Assembly (NCBI RefSeq): GCF_001690985.1
Contig: NZ_MAJS01000035.1
Span: 233,529 to 297,528 of the forward strand
Reading direction: 5' to 3'
Length of the DNA stretch: 64,000 nucleotides
Origin: Aliivibrio sp. 1S175
Lineage (GTDB): Bacteria > Pseudomonadota > Gammaproteobacteria > Enterobacterales > Vibrionaceae
Shown here: piece after piece, positions 29,388 to 39,642 of the stretch
Numbering within the stretch: the stretch's first letter is position 1
How the letters are laid out: each line of letters opens with the position of its first letter
Translations under genes and position numbers: made by a program
Notes under the pieces: generated by a model
The model's database searches: none
Seen by the model: only the letters and a program-made list of their open reading frames with translations
What the model was told of the DNA's origin: nothing

Positions 29388-30077
29388 TTATCCCATCAAC
29401 CTTTTTTTACTTATTCTTGCTAACCACTCTGAGAGCAATAGCGAAATTAACGCCACAACTATAGAAATCACACATAAGCGTGCAGCCTCCATTTCTGCTC
29501 CAGGGATTTCAATGTAACTAAACATAGCAAGAGGAAGCGTTCGAGTTTCACCTTCTATATTAGAAACAAAACTGATGGTTGCACCAAACTCTCCTAAGCT
29601 ACGAGCAAACGCTAATACTGCCCCCGTTAAAATACCCGGCAACATTAAAGGAAGTGTGATCGTAGAAAAAACTTTAAAACGAGACGCGCCTAATGTTCTT
29701 GCTGCTTGTTCCAGTTTTTGGTCTACCGATTCTAATGCTAAGCGAATAGCTCGGACCATTAAGGGCAATGCAACAATGGCTGAGGCTAATGCCGCTCCTT
29801 TCCAGTTAAAACTAAAAGTTAAACCAAATAACTCATAAAGCCACTTACCGATAACGCCTTGTCGCCCCATTGAAATAAGTAATAAATAACCTATCACTAC
29901 AGGCGGTAATACCAAGGGAAGATGAATTAATCCATCCAATATTGCTTTGCCTTTAAACTCACAGCGAGCAAGTATCCATGCTAACAAAATCCCAATCGGC
30001 AAAGAAAAACTAACCGCAATCCCTGCGACTTTTAGGCTCAGCAATAAGGCTTCTATTTCGTAATCTGTCAATATCAT
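29388..30077 (-). CDS. modB: Molybdate ABC transporter permease
   Basis: 229 residues with about five transmembrane helices. The coupling loop EQAARTLGASRFKVFSTITL and the ModB-typical ARSLGEFGATISF block are visible. The start overlaps the modA stop by one base, so translation is coupled. Confidence 0.94.
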   Translation of the reverse strand: MILTDYEIEALLLSLKVAGIAVSFSLPIGILLAWILARCEFKGKAILDGLIHLPLVLPPVVIGYLLLISMGRQGVIGKWLYELFGLTFSFNWKGAALASAIVALPLMVRAIRLALESVDQKLEQAARTLGASRFKVFSTITLPLMLPGILTGAVLAFARSLGEFGATISFVSNIEGETRTLPLAMFSYIEIPGAEMEAARLCVISIVVALISLLLSEWLARISKKRLMG

Positions 30078-30811
30078 TAAATTGTTGTAAATCCATAAGA
30101 AATAAAGGTATCTTTTGCACTTTCAGAAAGTAAGTATCGATAAAAAGCCGCCACTTCATCTGAGTTTTTGTTCTTCACAATCGCCATTGGGTACACAATA
30201 GGATCATGAGAGTCTGCAGGAAATTCTTCAACTATGGTTACATTTTTTGATAATAAAGCATCCGTTTTATAGACAATACCTAATGGTGCTTCATCACGTT
30301 CAACAAATAGTAAAGCAGATCGTACATTATTTCCTGATGCAATATTATCTTTCACTTCAGACCAGCGGTACTGTTTCTCTAAACTTTGCTTACCATAGAT
30401 ACCTGCGGGGACATGTCTAGGATCGGCCATTGAAAGACGAAGACCTTTTTGCCCAAGAAACCATTGCCATGTGTTTTCTGTCGGGGTCGTCTTTGATGCA
30501 ATTAACACTAAACTATTACGTAATAAATCTACTTTCGTGTCCGCTTCAATTTCATCTTTCTCAATGAGATAATCCATCCACTTAGTATTTGCAGAAAGAT
30601 AAATATCTGCTGGTGCACCATTCTCAATTTGTCGAGCTAATGACGACGAACCAGCGTAACTCACACGAACTCTTTCACCCGTTTTATTCTGATATGCATC
30701 CACAATATCGTTCATTACATTGGTTAATGATGATGCGGCATAAACCGTCACACTCGCAGATGCGGATAAAGAACTAAACAACAATATAAAAAATAACGTA
30801 ATTCGAGACAT
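30077..30811 (-). CDS. modA: Molybdate-binding periplasmic protein
   Basis: 244 residues from the ATG at 30811. That start has AAGGA upstream and gives a clear signal peptide ending SASA-SV; a longer in-frame extension to 30931 would run back into cobQ and hide the signal. Family blocks include VTVYAASSLTNVMNDI at the mature N-terminus and SYAGSSSLARQIENGAPADI for oxyanion binding. It is 13 bases downstream of cobQ, suggesting a cobQ-modABC transcript. Confidence 0.93.
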   Translation of the reverse strand: MSRITLFFILLFSSLSASASVTVYAASSLTNVMNDIVDAYQNKTGERVRVSYAGSSSLARQIENGAPADIYLSANTKWMDYLIEKDEIEADTKVDLLRNSLVLIASKTTPTENTWQWFLGQKGLRLSMADPRHVPAGIYGKQSLEKQYRWSEVKDNIASGNNVRSALLFVERDEAPLGIVYKTDALLSKNVTIVEEFPADSHDPIVYPMAIVKNKNSDEVAAFYRYLLSESAKDTFISYGFTTI

Positions 30812-30824
30812 ATTTACTGGATCC

Positions 30825-32312
30825 TTAATATGCGGGTTTCTTTTCAAACAAGCTTGGCCATAGTTGAGATAAATCCAAGCTTTCTTCAATTGACTCTGCA
30901 ATACGTTCGATTGCTTCTTCTTGAATCGCATTCATATCAATCGCTTTAGTTTCTTTCAAACCCGCCCAAGATAAAATGGCTTCAAATGCTTCTGGTTCAT
31001 CAAAAATACCATGTAAATAGGTTCCAAAAATAGACCCCTCTTGATTAACTGTACCATCACGTCTTTCTGACGGTTCATTATTAATCATTATCGGGGATTC
31101 ATTCAATAGAGAGCCCGTACTAACTCCTGCATGAATTTCGTAACCAGTAACTTTAGCAACGGTCTGATCCGGTAATATCAACTCCCCTTCAACAAGAGTA
31201 AGCTGTTTTTGTTTTTTCAATTCTGTTGAAATGGCTAAATAACCTAACCCATCAATAGATGAGGCTTCACCTTCAAGACCTAAAGGATCGGAAAGACGTT
31301 CACCTAGCATTTGATAGCCACCACAAATTCCCATGACTTTCCCACCAAAGCGCAAGTGTCGTTCAATGTCTTTATCCCAGCCTTGCGACTTAAGATAATT
31401 CAGATCAGCTTGAACTGATTTACTGCCCGGCAAAATAATAAAATCAGCCCCTGACAATGACTGCCCTTTACCAACAAACTGAAGATCTATTTCTGGATGT
31501 AAACGCAATGGGTCAAAATCAGTATGATTACTAATACGAGTAACGACTGGCACTTTTACAACAAACTTGCCCTTTTCTTGTTGCTCACTTTTAATTGCAT
31601 CTTCCGCTTCTAAATTTAAACCGTGCAAATAAGGGATAACACCCAATACCGGCTTACCTGTTTTTTCTTCTAGCCACTCAAGACCCGGAACCAATAAAGA
31701 AATATCACCACGAAAGCGATTAATAACAAAGCCTTTTACTCGTGCTTGTTCTGATTCAGACAGTAGTGCTAATGTGCCATAAAGATGCGCAAATACCCCA
31801 CCACGATCAATATCGGCAACAATAATAACAGGAACATCAGCCGCTTCAGCAAAGCCCATATTCGCTATATCATTCTCACGTAGATTAATTTCTGCTGGGC
31901 TTCCTGCCCCCTCAATAACTACGCATTGATAGTTATCGTTCAAATAAGAAAACGATTCTAAAACATAAGGCATTGCTAGTTTTTTATAATCTTGAAAACC
32001 CCATGCATCCATGGTTTCAATCGCTTTACCTTGAACAATAACTTGCGCACCGATATCTGTATTGGGTTTAAGTAAGATAGGGTTCATATGGACATGAGGT
32101 TTTACTCTTGCGGCATCCGCTTGCAGCGCTTGAGCTCGACCAATTTCCCCTCCATCTTCGGTGACCGCACTATTGAGTGCCATATTTTGAGGTTTAAAAG
32201 GGGCAACTTGGATACCTTTATTTGCAAGCACTCGGCATAAGCCTGCCACAAGCACGGTTTTTCCGGCATCAGAAGTGGTTCCTTGAACCATTAACGGAGA
32301 TAAAGCGGTCAT
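30825..32312 (-). CDS. cobQ: Cobyric acid synthase
   Basis: 495 residues. Amidates adenosylcobyrinic acid a,c-diamide at four carboxylates using glutamine. The N-terminal dethiobiotin-synthetase-like P-loop reads GTTSDAGKT. The C-terminal class-I glutaminase domain has the nucleophile cysteine in [10 protein letters not shown] and the histidine in YLHGIFD. No other cobalamin gene is nearby and no cobalamin riboswitch is seen upstream. Its link to the mod genes looks organisational rather than functional. Confidence 0.95.
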   Translation of the reverse strand: MTALSPLMVQGTTSDAGKTVLVAGLCRVLANKGIQVAPFKPQNMALNSAVTEDGGEIGRAQALQADAARVKPHVHMNPILLKPNTDIGAQVIVQGKAIETMDAWGFQDYKKLAMPYVLESFSYLNDNYQCVVIEGAGSPAEINLRENDIANMGFAEAADVPVIIVADIDRGGVFAHLYGTLALLSESEQARVKGFVINRFRGDISLLVPGLEWLEEKTGKPVLGVIPYLHGLNLEAEDAIKSEQQEKGKFVVKVPVVTRISNHTDFDPLRLHPEIDLQFVGKGQSLSGADFIILPGSKSVQADLNYLKSQGWDKDIERHLRFGGKVMGICGGYQMLGERLSDPLGLEGEASSIDGLGYLAISTELKKQKQLTLVEGELILPDQTVAKVTGYEIHAGVSTGSLLNESPIMINNEPSERRDGTVNQEGSIFGTYLHGIFDEPEAFEAILSWAGLKETKAIDMNAIQEEAIERIAESIEESLDLSQLWPSLFEKKPAY

Positions 32313-32537
32313 AATTCCATCTAGTTTTCGTTATACGTCAGATCGATAATGTTAACATTGTTCTTAGTTGAGAGGCTAATTATCCAACCTCTTATTTCCT
32401 TCTTCTTATTCATGTCTCTTAGATGAATAGAATATGAATACATTAGTCACGATAGATTCAGCCACACTTTGTTTTAATAGCCTCATCGAAACAAAGCGCA
32501 CTGCGCTGAACTATTTTATTTAATGAAGGATTCCATT

Positions 32538-32915
32538 ATGAAAAAAACAATCATTGCAATTACAGCAGCCTTAATCTTATCTCCAACCATCGTTTTAGCT
32601 GACAATGGCGACCATAACAATAAACACGCTCAATTGAACTACACAGGTCCAGTAACAACAACGACTGTGGCCGAGTTATTAAAAGACACAGGAATGTTTG
32701 CAGAACAAGATGCAACGATTGATGGCCATATTGTTCGTCATATTCGCAAAGATAAATACGTATTCTCTGATGGTACAACTGAAATCCAAATTGAACTGGA
32801 TGATGATATTTCGCTACCAACCGCGATCAATGAAACCACTAAAGTTCGTATTTTTGGTGAGTATGAAGGTGGAAGTACTCCAGAGATTGAAGTAGAACGC
32901 TTACAAGCACTATAA
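32538..32915 (+). CDS. YgiW/YdeI-family periplasmic OB-fold protein
   Basis: 125 residues from the ATG at 32538, which has AAGGA upstream; a few codons more are open. A signal peptide ends near VLA-DN. The mature part has the bacterial OB-fold (BOF) pattern: YTGPVTTTTVAELLK, then DATIDGHIVRHIRKDKYVFSDGTTEIQIELDD. Homologues in enteric bacteria are stress proteins induced by hydrogen peroxide, cadmium or antimicrobial peptides. No partner domain is present. Confidence 0.88.
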   Translation: MKKTIIAITAALILSPTIVLADNGDHNNKHAQLNYTGPVTTTTVAELLKDTGMFAEQDATIDGHIVRHIRKDKYVFSDGTTEIQIELDDDISLPTAINETTKVRIFGEYEGGSTPEIEVERLQAL

Positions 32916-32939
32916 AATAAACAACCAATAGATAATCTG

Positions 32940-32961
32940 GCCTGCTTATTGCAGGCTTTTT
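32940..32961 (+). terminator. Terminator after the YgiW-like gene
   Basis: GCCTGC and GCAGGC pair around a TTATT loop, followed by five Ts. Confidence 0.85.
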
Positions 32962-32998
32962 CATAGATAAAACTCATGAATATCAGGTTAACTACGTT

Positions 32999-33538
32999 AT
33001 GGAATCAACTAAGTACATCAAAAAAGCCCTTCTTTTAGCGACAGCGCTGACATCTTCAACGGCAATGGCGAACAATTTCCCTTATAGTTTTTTTGAAGCT
33101 CGTATCGGTACAAGTCCAGGTACCTATGGTGTGCAAGTTAACCAACAATTCACAGAAAACTCTCACCTTGTAGCTAAAGTAGATACTGAATTTTCAGGTG
33201 ATTGGGATGTGGCTGGAGGTATCGGTTTTAATGGCCCAATTAATGAATTTTCCGATATTTACGGTCAACTACTTCTTCATAATGTAAAAGACAACAGCAG
33301 TGACAAATTCGGTGATGAGATGCTTACTGAAATTAATATTGGCTTTAGATTATGGCTAATGCAGCAAATTGAAGTAGGTGCTCAATACGGTCAACTATTT
33401 AATAGTGACGTAAGTAAAGACATTGGCAGTGTTCATTTCCGCTTCCACTCAACCGAACAATTATCAGTGGGCGCTGAAGCTAAGTTCAATGGTGTTTATG
33501 GTGGTCAAATGATGATGACAGCACGATTTACTTTTTAA
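32999..33538 (+). CDS. YfaZ-family outer-membrane beta-barrel protein
   Basis: 179 residues with a signal peptide ending TAMA-NN. The mature protein alternates polar and hydrophobic residues in short strands and ends with aromatic Phe (MTARFTF), the usual last strand of an outer-membrane barrel. Segments such as DVAGGIGFNGPI and QIEVGAQYGQLF fit the YfaZ family. No ligand is known; small size suggests an 8-strand barrel. Confidence 0.75.
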   Translation: MESTKYIKKALLLATALTSSTAMANNFPYSFFEARIGTSPGTYGVQVNQQFTENSHLVAKVDTEFSGDWDVAGGIGFNGPINEFSDIYGQLLLHNVKDNSSDKFGDEMLTEINIGFRLWLMQQIEVGAQYGQLFNSDVSKDIGSVHFRFHSTEQLSVGAEAKFNGVYGGQMMMTARFTF

Positions 33539-33634
33539 TTTTAAAAATCAATTCCCTCTACAAACTTATTAAAGATACAAGCTTTGGACAGCTTTATGTT
33601 GTTCGTTATTAAAGGATTAATTAGTGGTTTTAAT

Positions 33635-35521
33635 ATGTTAAAAAATATCTCAATTAAAAATAAACTTACCTTAATGTTCGTTATTGTCATTTTAGTCATG
33701 GCATCCATTCAAACAGCAATGACAGGCAAACAATTAATAACGGAAACATATCGTTCTATTAACCAACTGTCTGCCGCTATTACAAAAACAAGTGCTTCTA
33801 GCATTGAAAAATGGATCAATGGTCGGATTAATATTGTCGAAGCATCTATTAGTGCTTTTTCACATTCAGGCTCTCCAGTTGAATATCTAAATCAAGCAGA
33901 AAAATCTGGACTCTTTATTATTTCTTATGCAGGCCTTGATAATGGTGATTTTTATGAGAGCAATCAAGACAATCCCGTCCCTGATGATTATGATCCTCGT
34001 CAACGAGATTGGTATATTGATGCAACGAACAAAAATAAAACCGTCGTCACTAGCCCTTATATGGATGTCAGTAATGGCGGACTAGTTATCACCATAGCTC
34101 AACCATTCATTACAAATAATGAACGCGGTGTTATTGCTGCTGATGTTAGTATTCAATCTATTATCGATGATATTCAAGCGATCAATCAAAATGGAATATC
34201 TGCATTCTTAGTTGATGGTGATGGTAATTTCGTTGCTCACCCTAATTCAAGCTTCGCAATGAAACCAGCGTCTTCTTTAGGAAGCGGTTTTTCATTACGT
34301 GATATTCAGCAACTTGCTCAAAAAAATACACAAACAGAAATAGAAGTAAATGGCTCAACAGCCTTTGTTACTGCAGCAAAAATCCCACAAACAGATTGGT
34401 TTTTACTTGTCACTATAGATAAGCAACATGCATTCTCTTCTGTTCGTGATGTTTTATTCGATTCAGCATTAATGACCTTGTTGCAAATCACTATTATTGC
34501 GGCACTTGCTATGTACTTAGTTCAAAAAGCATTAGCTCCCCTCAATGTGTTGAGTGTAGCAATGGAAGATTTATCAAATGGTAATGGGGATTTAACTCAA
34601 CGCATTAAAGTAGAATCAAAAGATGAAATAGGTACTTTGGCGACTCATGTTAATGGCTTTGTAGAAAAGCTACAAATTATTGTAAAAGACATTGCTGCCT
34701 CATCTTCTCAGCTTGATTCTCAATCAAAAATCAGTATTTCCGTTGCACGTCAAACTAGTGATGGATTAGCTATTCAATTAAATGAAATATCTCAAATAGC
34801 AACGGCTGTTCATGAAATGTCTGCAACAGCTCAAGAAGTCGCTAATAATGCACAAATCACAGCGGATTCTTCTGTTAACTCTACTGAGCATTGTGAACAG
34901 GGTAAAAAAGTAATCATGCGAAACCAAGAATCGATTACTAACTTAGCTTCTCAAGTAGAGAATGCCTCAGGCATAATTCAAGAATTAAATAAAAATGCAC
35001 AAGACATTAATACTATTTTGTCCACAATTAGAGATATTGCAGAGCAAACGAACTTACTCGCACTAAACGCTGCCATTGAAGCAGCACGAGCGGGTGAGCA
35101 AGGTCGTGGTTTCGCTGTTGTTGCTGATGAAGTTCGCGTGTTATCGCAAAGAACTCATAGCTCTACCGATGAGATCCGACATATGATTGAAACTTTACAG
35201 CGTAATACCGCAAATGCTGTTCAGAGTATGGATGAAAGTAAGACTTTTGCTCAATCAAGTGTTGATGATGCAAATAATGCCACGCAAGCCCTAGAAGAAA
35301 TTTCAATTTCTATTATACAAATTTCAGATATGGCAACACAGATCTCCAATGCCGCAGCAGAACAAAGAACAGTGACAGATGAAGTAAGTATGAACATTCA
35401 ATCCGCTAATGATGTATCCGACCAAATGTCGCATCAAGCAGATAATTCTCAAAAGCTATCTGAAGAGCTGCGTAGTATTTCTAAGCAACTTAATAATCAG
35501 GTTAACTTATTTAAGTATTAG
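33635..35521 (+). CDS. Methyl-accepting chemotaxis protein with dCache sensor
   Basis: 628 residues from the ATG at 33635 ([11 protein letters not shown], the usual MCP start); longer frames reach ATG 33596 and TTG 33584. A first transmembrane helix (about 10-30) precedes a periplasmic dCache-like sensor (about 35-275) with YDPRQRDWY and [20 protein letters not shown] second helix (about 280-300) and a HAMP domain follow. The signalling tip carries [19 protein letters not shown] and [11 protein letters not shown]. The dCache motif DWY resembles amino-acid receptors, but the ligand is not predicted with confidence. The gene is monocistronic with its own terminator. Confidence 0.94.
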   Translation: MLKNISIKNKLTLMFVIVILVMASIQTAMTGKQLITETYRSINQLSAAITKTSASSIEKWINGRINIVEASISAFSHSGSPVEYLNQAEKSGLFIISYAGLDNGDFYESNQDNPVPDDYDPRQRDWYIDATNKNKTVVTSPYMDVSNGGLVITIAQPFITNNERGVIAADVSIQSIIDDIQAINQNGISAFLVDGDGNFVAHPNSSFAMKPASSLGSGFSLRDIQQLAQKNTQTEIEVNGSTAFVTAAKIPQTDWFLLVTIDKQHAFSSVRDVLFDSALMTLLQITIIAALAMYLVQKALAPLNVLSVAMEDLSNGNGDLTQRIKVESKDEIGTLATHVNGFVEKLQIIVKDIAASSSQLDSQSKISISVARQTSDGLAIQLNEISQIATAVHEMSATAQEVANNAQITADSSVNSTEHCEQGKKVIMRNQESITNLASQVENASGIIQELNKNAQDINTILSTIRDIAEQTNLLALNAAIEAARAGEQGRGFAVVADEVRVLSQRTHSSTDEIRHMIETLQRNTANAVQSMDESKTFAQSSVDDANNATQALEEISISIIQISDMATQISNAAAEQRTVTDEVSMNIQSANDVSDQMSHQADNSQKLSEELRSISKQLNNQVNLFKY

Positions 35522-35551
35522 CCGTTAAAGTTACTTGTATAAAACAAAATT

Positions 35552-35590
35552 AAACCAGAGTGTTCATTATGAATACTCTGGTTTTTGGTT
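35552..35590 (+). terminator. Terminator after the chemoreceptor gene
   Basis: AAACCAGAGT (35552-35561) pairs with ACTCTGGTTT (35575-35584). The inner bases TTCAT and ATGAA extend the stem. A T-rich run follows. Confidence 0.8.
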
Positions 35591-35687
35591 TATAAACAGG
35601 AATTACAACAATCATCCTAAAAACACTTGATTTCATGCCCTTTTAACTCTAACTTGTTATCATGTTGTTAAAAAAGGATGTTGCGAC

Positions 35688-37106
35688 ATGATGTTTTTAC
35701 ATAAATATATTTTGTTATTCTTCTTCTTCCCTAGCCTAGTATTTGCTTTGGAACTCTCTCCATTGGCACAAGTTCCTTATACTGGAGATCTTGATAGCCT
35801 AAAGAAAAAAGGAACCGTCCGTGTTCTTGTTTCTGCAGATCTCGGTTTTTACTATATAGAAAAAGGGCAGCCCAAAGGGATTATTGCCGAGTTTATTCAT
35901 CATTTTGAATTGCATTTACATAAGAAAAAGATAAATGTGAATGTACAAGTGATCCCCGTACCAAGAGATGACCTTCTTAATGCTCTTGAAGCCGGCTTTG
36001 GTGATATTGCAGTTGCTAATTTAACCATTACCCCTCAACGATTAAAATATGTTGATTTCAGTGATCCTATCATTAGTAACAGCCAAGAATGGCTGGTGAC
36101 ATCAAAAAAAACACCAGCAATTACTTCGTACGAAGAGCTATCAGGGAAGGAAGTTTGGGTAAGAGCCAGCTCGAGCTACTTTGAAAGTTTGCAACAGATT
36201 AACAAGCAGCTATCTGCTAATGGCGTTCCTCCTATTCATGTTCAATTTATTGAAGAAAACCTACAAGATTACGAACTAATGGAGATGATCAATCAAGACA
36301 TTCTCCCTATAACAGTCATTGATAGCCATAAATCTCAACTGTGGACAAAAATAATGGATAATATCGTTATTCATGAAGAGCTTCCCCTTCGTACTGACGC
36401 CAGTATCGGTTGGGCAATGAGAAAAAACAGCCCCCAGTTAAAATCGGAAGTGAATCAATACGCGAATAAAATAAAACAAGGATCGTTTTTAGGCAATGTC
36501 ATTTACAATAAATATCTCGATAATTCCAAATGGCTTACAAAAGCGTTAAACCCAAATACAGTGGAACAATTTAACGCTCTGGCTGTTTTATTTGAACAAT
36601 ATGCAGACCAGTATAAGTTTGATTGGTTGATGATATCAGCACAAGCGTATCAAGAATCTAGGTTCAATAATCGTTTGGTTTCTCACATGGGCGCTGTCGG
36701 TATTATGCAAGTATTGCCAAAGACAGCAAAAGAGCCTTACATAAACATTAAAAATTTTAGACAATTAGAACACAACATTCATGCTGGTGTTAAATACATG
36801 AGTTTTGTGCATAAACGTTATTTCCAAAAGCCAGAAATAACAAAAGAAAATCAAATGTATTTTTCATTAGCCGCTTATAATGCTGGGCCTGCAAACGTAA
36901 GGAAAATGCGTAGAATGGCAGTAAAACATGGCTATGACCCTAATGTTTGGTTCAATAACGTTGAGATAATGGCTAGAAAATACGTCAGCAAAGAACCGGT
37001 TCATTACGTTACCAATATTAGCCGTTACTATGTTATTTATAAACAAATAGCCTTGCTTCAAGCCCTTAGAGAACAACAAAACGCCTCTAATTATAAGTTA
37101 TTTTGA
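35688..37106 (+). CDS. MltF-like membrane-bound lytic murein transglycosylase
   Basis: 472 residues with a signal peptide (about residues 1-20). The N-terminal domain is a family-3 solute-binding fold (KGTVRVLVSADLGFYYIEKG, then IAVANLTITPQRLKYVDFSDP). The C-terminal domain is a lysozyme-like SLT fold with catalytic glutamate in SAQAYQESRFNN, followed by GAVGIMQVLPKTAKE and AAYNAGPANV. This two-domain layout is that of MltF, which cleaves peptidoglycan with anhydromuramyl release. No lipobox is seen. It may be a second MltF-like paralogue rather than MltF itself. Confidence 0.88.
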   Translation: MMFLHKYILLFFFFPSLVFALELSPLAQVPYTGDLDSLKKKGTVRVLVSADLGFYYIEKGQPKGIIAEFIHHFELHLHKKKINVNVQVIPVPRDDLLNALEAGFGDIAVANLTITPQRLKYVDFSDPIISNSQEWLVTSKKTPAITSYEELSGKEVWVRASSSYFESLQQINKQLSANGVPPIHVQFIEENLQDYELMEMINQDILPITVIDSHKSQLWTKIMDNIVIHEELPLRTDASIGWAMRKNSPQLKSEVNQYANKIKQGSFLGNVIYNKYLDNSKWLTKALNPNTVEQFNALAVLFEQYADQYKFDWLMISAQAYQESRFNNRLVSHMGAVGIMQVLPKTAKEPYINIKNFRQLEHNIHAGVKYMSFVHKRYFQKPEITKENQMYFSLAAYNAGPANVRKMRRMAVKHGYDPNVWFNNVEIMARKYVSKEPVHYVTNISRYYVIYKQIALLQALREQQNASNYKLF

Positions 37107-37125
37107 TAATGTAAATTCACAAACG

Positions 37126-37160
37126 AAAATGCCCAAATATGATATTTGGGCATTTTTTAT
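37126..37160 (+). terminator. Terminator after the transglycosylase gene
   Basis: AAAATGCCCAAATA (37126-37139) pairs with TATTTGGGCATTTT (37143-37156) around a 3-base loop, followed by further Ts. It may also serve the convergent gene. Confidence 0.88.
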
Positions 37161-37180
37161 TTCAAAATAATTTATTTACG

Positions 37181-37825
37181 TTATTTTGCTAATTTCACTT
37201 TTGGTTGAATGTACTTTTTACTTACGTCCACAACTGCCACATCACGGAAAAAAGTTCGCCCAAGTAATACTGGGTATGTCATGTGTGTGCGATCATTAAG
37301 AGTAAATTCAGTTTTGGTTTTTAAATCACCAATTTGTACCCATGCTTCGATTACTGGACGATCAGTACGTTTCTCTGTACTTGATTGACGAATAGTTACG
37401 ATACGAGCCACTGGTGATTCAAACTCTTTTGTCTCACTATCACCATGAGCAAGTTTAAATTTAACCCAATCTTTTCCATCACGCTCAAACATTTCAATAT
37501 CAACCGCTGAAATTGACGAGGTTGTAGCCCCTGTATCAATTCGAGCTTTCGAGTTATGGTTAATCGCTTTGATGTACATCCACTCTTCTTCGCCTAAAAT
37601 CAACTTACCATCTGCAGTTTTTAGATTTTTAGCTACAGGTGGTTTAGGATCAACTTGTGGCTTTTGCTCTGGTTTTACTTCCGGCTTTGTTTCCGGAGTT
37701 ACTGGTTGCTCAACAGCCGGTTTATCCGTTGTTGCGGTGTCCGTTGGCGTTGTTGCGGTGGTTGACATACAACCAGCAAGCAAAATAGGTAAAAGTAACG
37801 TTGACCATTCTTTTGTTATCTTCAT
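37181..37825 (-). CDS. Retropepsin-like lipoprotein (PF05618, annotated as putative ATP-dependent zinc protease)
   Basis: 214 residues. A lipoprotein signal ends LLAGC. A Pro/Thr/Lys-rich linker (about residues 22-68) leads to the conserved domain with KARIDTGATTSSISAVDI near residue 92 and PVLLGRTFF near the end. The single DTGA motif and length match retropepsin-like aspartic endopeptidases that act as homodimers, despite the zinc-protease label of the family. It would sit at the envelope. A second member lies at 45675-46172. Confidence 0.82.
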   Translation of the reverse strand: MKITKEWSTLLLPILLAGCMSTTATTPTDTATTDKPAVEQPVTPETKPEVKPEQKPQVDPKPPVAKNLKTADGKLILGEEEWMYIKAINHNSKARIDTGATTSSISAVDIEMFERDGKDWVKFKLAHGDSETKEFESPVARIVTIRQSSTEKRTDRPVIEAWVQIGDLKTKTEFTLNDRTHMTYPVLLGRTFFRDVAVVDVSKKYIQPKVKLAK

Positions 37826-37893
37826 GCGTTTTCCTTTACTGTCTTATCTGTAATCGTTAATTCTATTATAGTAATAAATCTCAAAAAAATCTG

Positions 37894-39081
37894 TTACTTA
37901 TTTGCAACAGAGGCAAAAGATTTAGCAATATAATCAATATGCTGCTCTTGCATTCCCGCAATATTAATACGACCGTCCCCTACTGCATAAATTCCATAGT
38001 CAGATTTTAATGCCAACATTTGCTCGTTATTGAAGCCAATGACAGAGAACATACCTTTGTGTTGTTCAATAAAATCAAACTGAGTTGATTGCGTTTCATC
38101 TCGTAATGCAGCGCAAAGATTCGTTCGTAAACCTAGTAAACGCTTTTGCATCGTATCTAGCTCAGTTCGCCATGATAGCGTTAATGCTTCATCATTTAAA
38201 ATACGCCCTACAATTGCCGCACCGTGATCAGGTGGCATGGTGTAAGTCGCTCGTGCCATTTGTAATAATTTCGCTTTAGCGTTCATCGCAATCTCAATAT
38301 TGGCAGCAATAACCATTGCTGCACCAGTGCGTTCACGGTACAAGCCAAAGTTTTTAGAACATGAAGTTGCAATAAACATTTGAGGCACACGATCCGCCAT
38401 AAAGCGTAACCCTGCAGCATCAGATTCTAAGCCATCACCAAAACCTTGGTAGGCAATATCAACAAAAGGAATAAAGCCGTTTTTCAACGCCAATTCAGTA
38501 ATTGCTATCCAATCAGACAGACGAATATCCGCCCCTGTTGGGTTATGACAACAACCGTGCAGCAAGATGATGTCTTTAGGTCCAGCCTTGGCTAAATCAG
38601 CCATCATCGCTTCACTATCAACGTGTTTCGTTACAGGATTAAAATAAGAGTAATGCTTAACCTTTAAGCCTGCCGCTTCCATTACCGGTTGATGATTAAT
38701 GTAACTTGGGTTACTTATCCAAACTGTGGCGCCTGGTTCTGTTGATTTAATCAAATCGGCAATCATACGCAATGCGCCACTGGCACCAGGCGTTTGAATG
38801 GCAGAAACACGCTCATAAGCAGACGTATCACGTAATAACAGATCAACCATGCTTTGGTTAAAGACTTCACAACCAGCAAGGCCAACGTACGCTTTTGTGG
38901 TTTGCTCAGCAGCGATAGCTTTCGCTGAATCACTCACCGCTTTCATGATTGGAGTATGACCTTGGTCGTTACGATAAACACCAATGCCGAGATCGACTTT
39001 GTTGTCGCGATCATCAGCACGGTATTCAATAGAGAGAGAAAGAATGGGATCTTTAGCAGGAGTCGCTATATTTTGCAGCAT
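37894..39081 (-). CDS. Aromatic/aspartate aminotransferase (class I, AspC/TyrB-like)
   Basis: 395 residues. The fold-type I PLP enzyme is clear: LGIGVYRNDQGHTPIM near the N-terminus, HGCCHNPTGADI in the middle, and SCSKNFGLYRERTGA with the PLP lysine. It interconverts aspartate or aromatic amino acids with their keto acids using glutamate. Sequence alone does not separate AspC from TyrB specificity. It stands between a retropepsin-like gene and nrdG with no obvious operon partner. Confidence 0.92.
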   Translation of the reverse strand: MLQNIATPAKDPILSLSIEYRADDRDNKVDLGIGVYRNDQGHTPIMKAVSDSAKAIAAEQTTKAYVGLAGCEVFNQSMVDLLLRDTSAYERVSAIQTPGASGALRMIADLIKSTEPGATVWISNPSYINHQPVMEAAGLKVKHYSYFNPVTKHVDSEAMMADLAKAGPKDIILLHGCCHNPTGADIRLSDWIAITELALKNGFIPFVDIAYQGFGDGLESDAAGLRFMADRVPQMFIATSCSKNFGLYRERTGAAMVIAANIEIAMNAKAKLLQMARATYTMPPDHGAAIVGRILNDEALTLSWRTELDTMQKRLLGLRTNLCAALRDETQSTQFDFIEQHKGMFSVIGFNNEQMLALKSDYGIYAVGDGRINIAGMQEQHIDYIAKSFASVANK

Positions 39082-39171
39082 ATTTTCATATCCTTATGAT
39101 CTGTAATACATTTAAATTACCATTCAGATAGGAAAATATCACGGTTTATTACTTAATTTTTTACTCTAATT

Positions 39172-39642
39172 TTACAACTCATTAAAATAATGAATAATTT
39201 GATTACTGCTTCCACGCCAATCTAATGATGGATCCGCTTTCTCTTGTTCAAATCGGCCATCGATTAACGTATCAACCAAATTCACAATCTCTTGCTGCGT
39301 TGGGTTAAGCTCGCTTAACGTATAACCTGTCCACATCCAAATGTCTTTATTCTCACATTCAGACTTAACGCGCTTAACTAACTTAAGCACAGCCTCACAA
39401 TTGGCTGGATGAAGAGGATCGCCACCTGACAGCGACAACCCTCGACGATGAATACGCGTATCATTCAAATCGGCAATGATCTTATCTTCCAATTGCTGAC
39501 AAAATACATGACCTGAGTTTGGATTTAATGTGGACTTGTTATAGCACCCTTTACAGTTATGCTCACAACCAGAAACAAACAGGGTACAGCGCGTACCCGG
39601 TCCGTTAATCACATCAATTGAATGATATACGTGATAATTCAT
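39172..39642 (-). CDS. nrdG: Anaerobic ribonucleotide reductase activating enzyme
   Basis: 156 residues. The radical-SAM motif is visible as SGCEHNCKGCYN (CxxxCxxC) near residue 30, and SLSGGDPLHP as the SAM-binding glycine region. It generates the glycyl radical on NrdD. Its start overlaps the nrdD stop by one base, showing coupled translation. Confidence 0.96.
   Translation of the reverse strand: MNYHVYHSIDVINGPGTRCTLFVSGCEHNCKGCYNKSTLNPNSGHVFCQQLEDKIIADLNDTRIHRRGLSLSGGDPLHPANCEAVLKLVKRVKSECENKDIWMWTGYTLSELNPTQQEIVNLVDTLIDGRFEQEKADPSLDWRGSSNQIIHYFNEL

Noticed and set aside
30812-30931. Longer N-terminus for ModA
   Set aside because: It would lie inside cobQ and hide the obvious signal peptide; the ATG at 30811 has a good ribosome-binding site.
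32313-32522. Cobalamin riboswitch ahead of cobQ
   Set aside because: None of the conserved B12-box blocks is visible.
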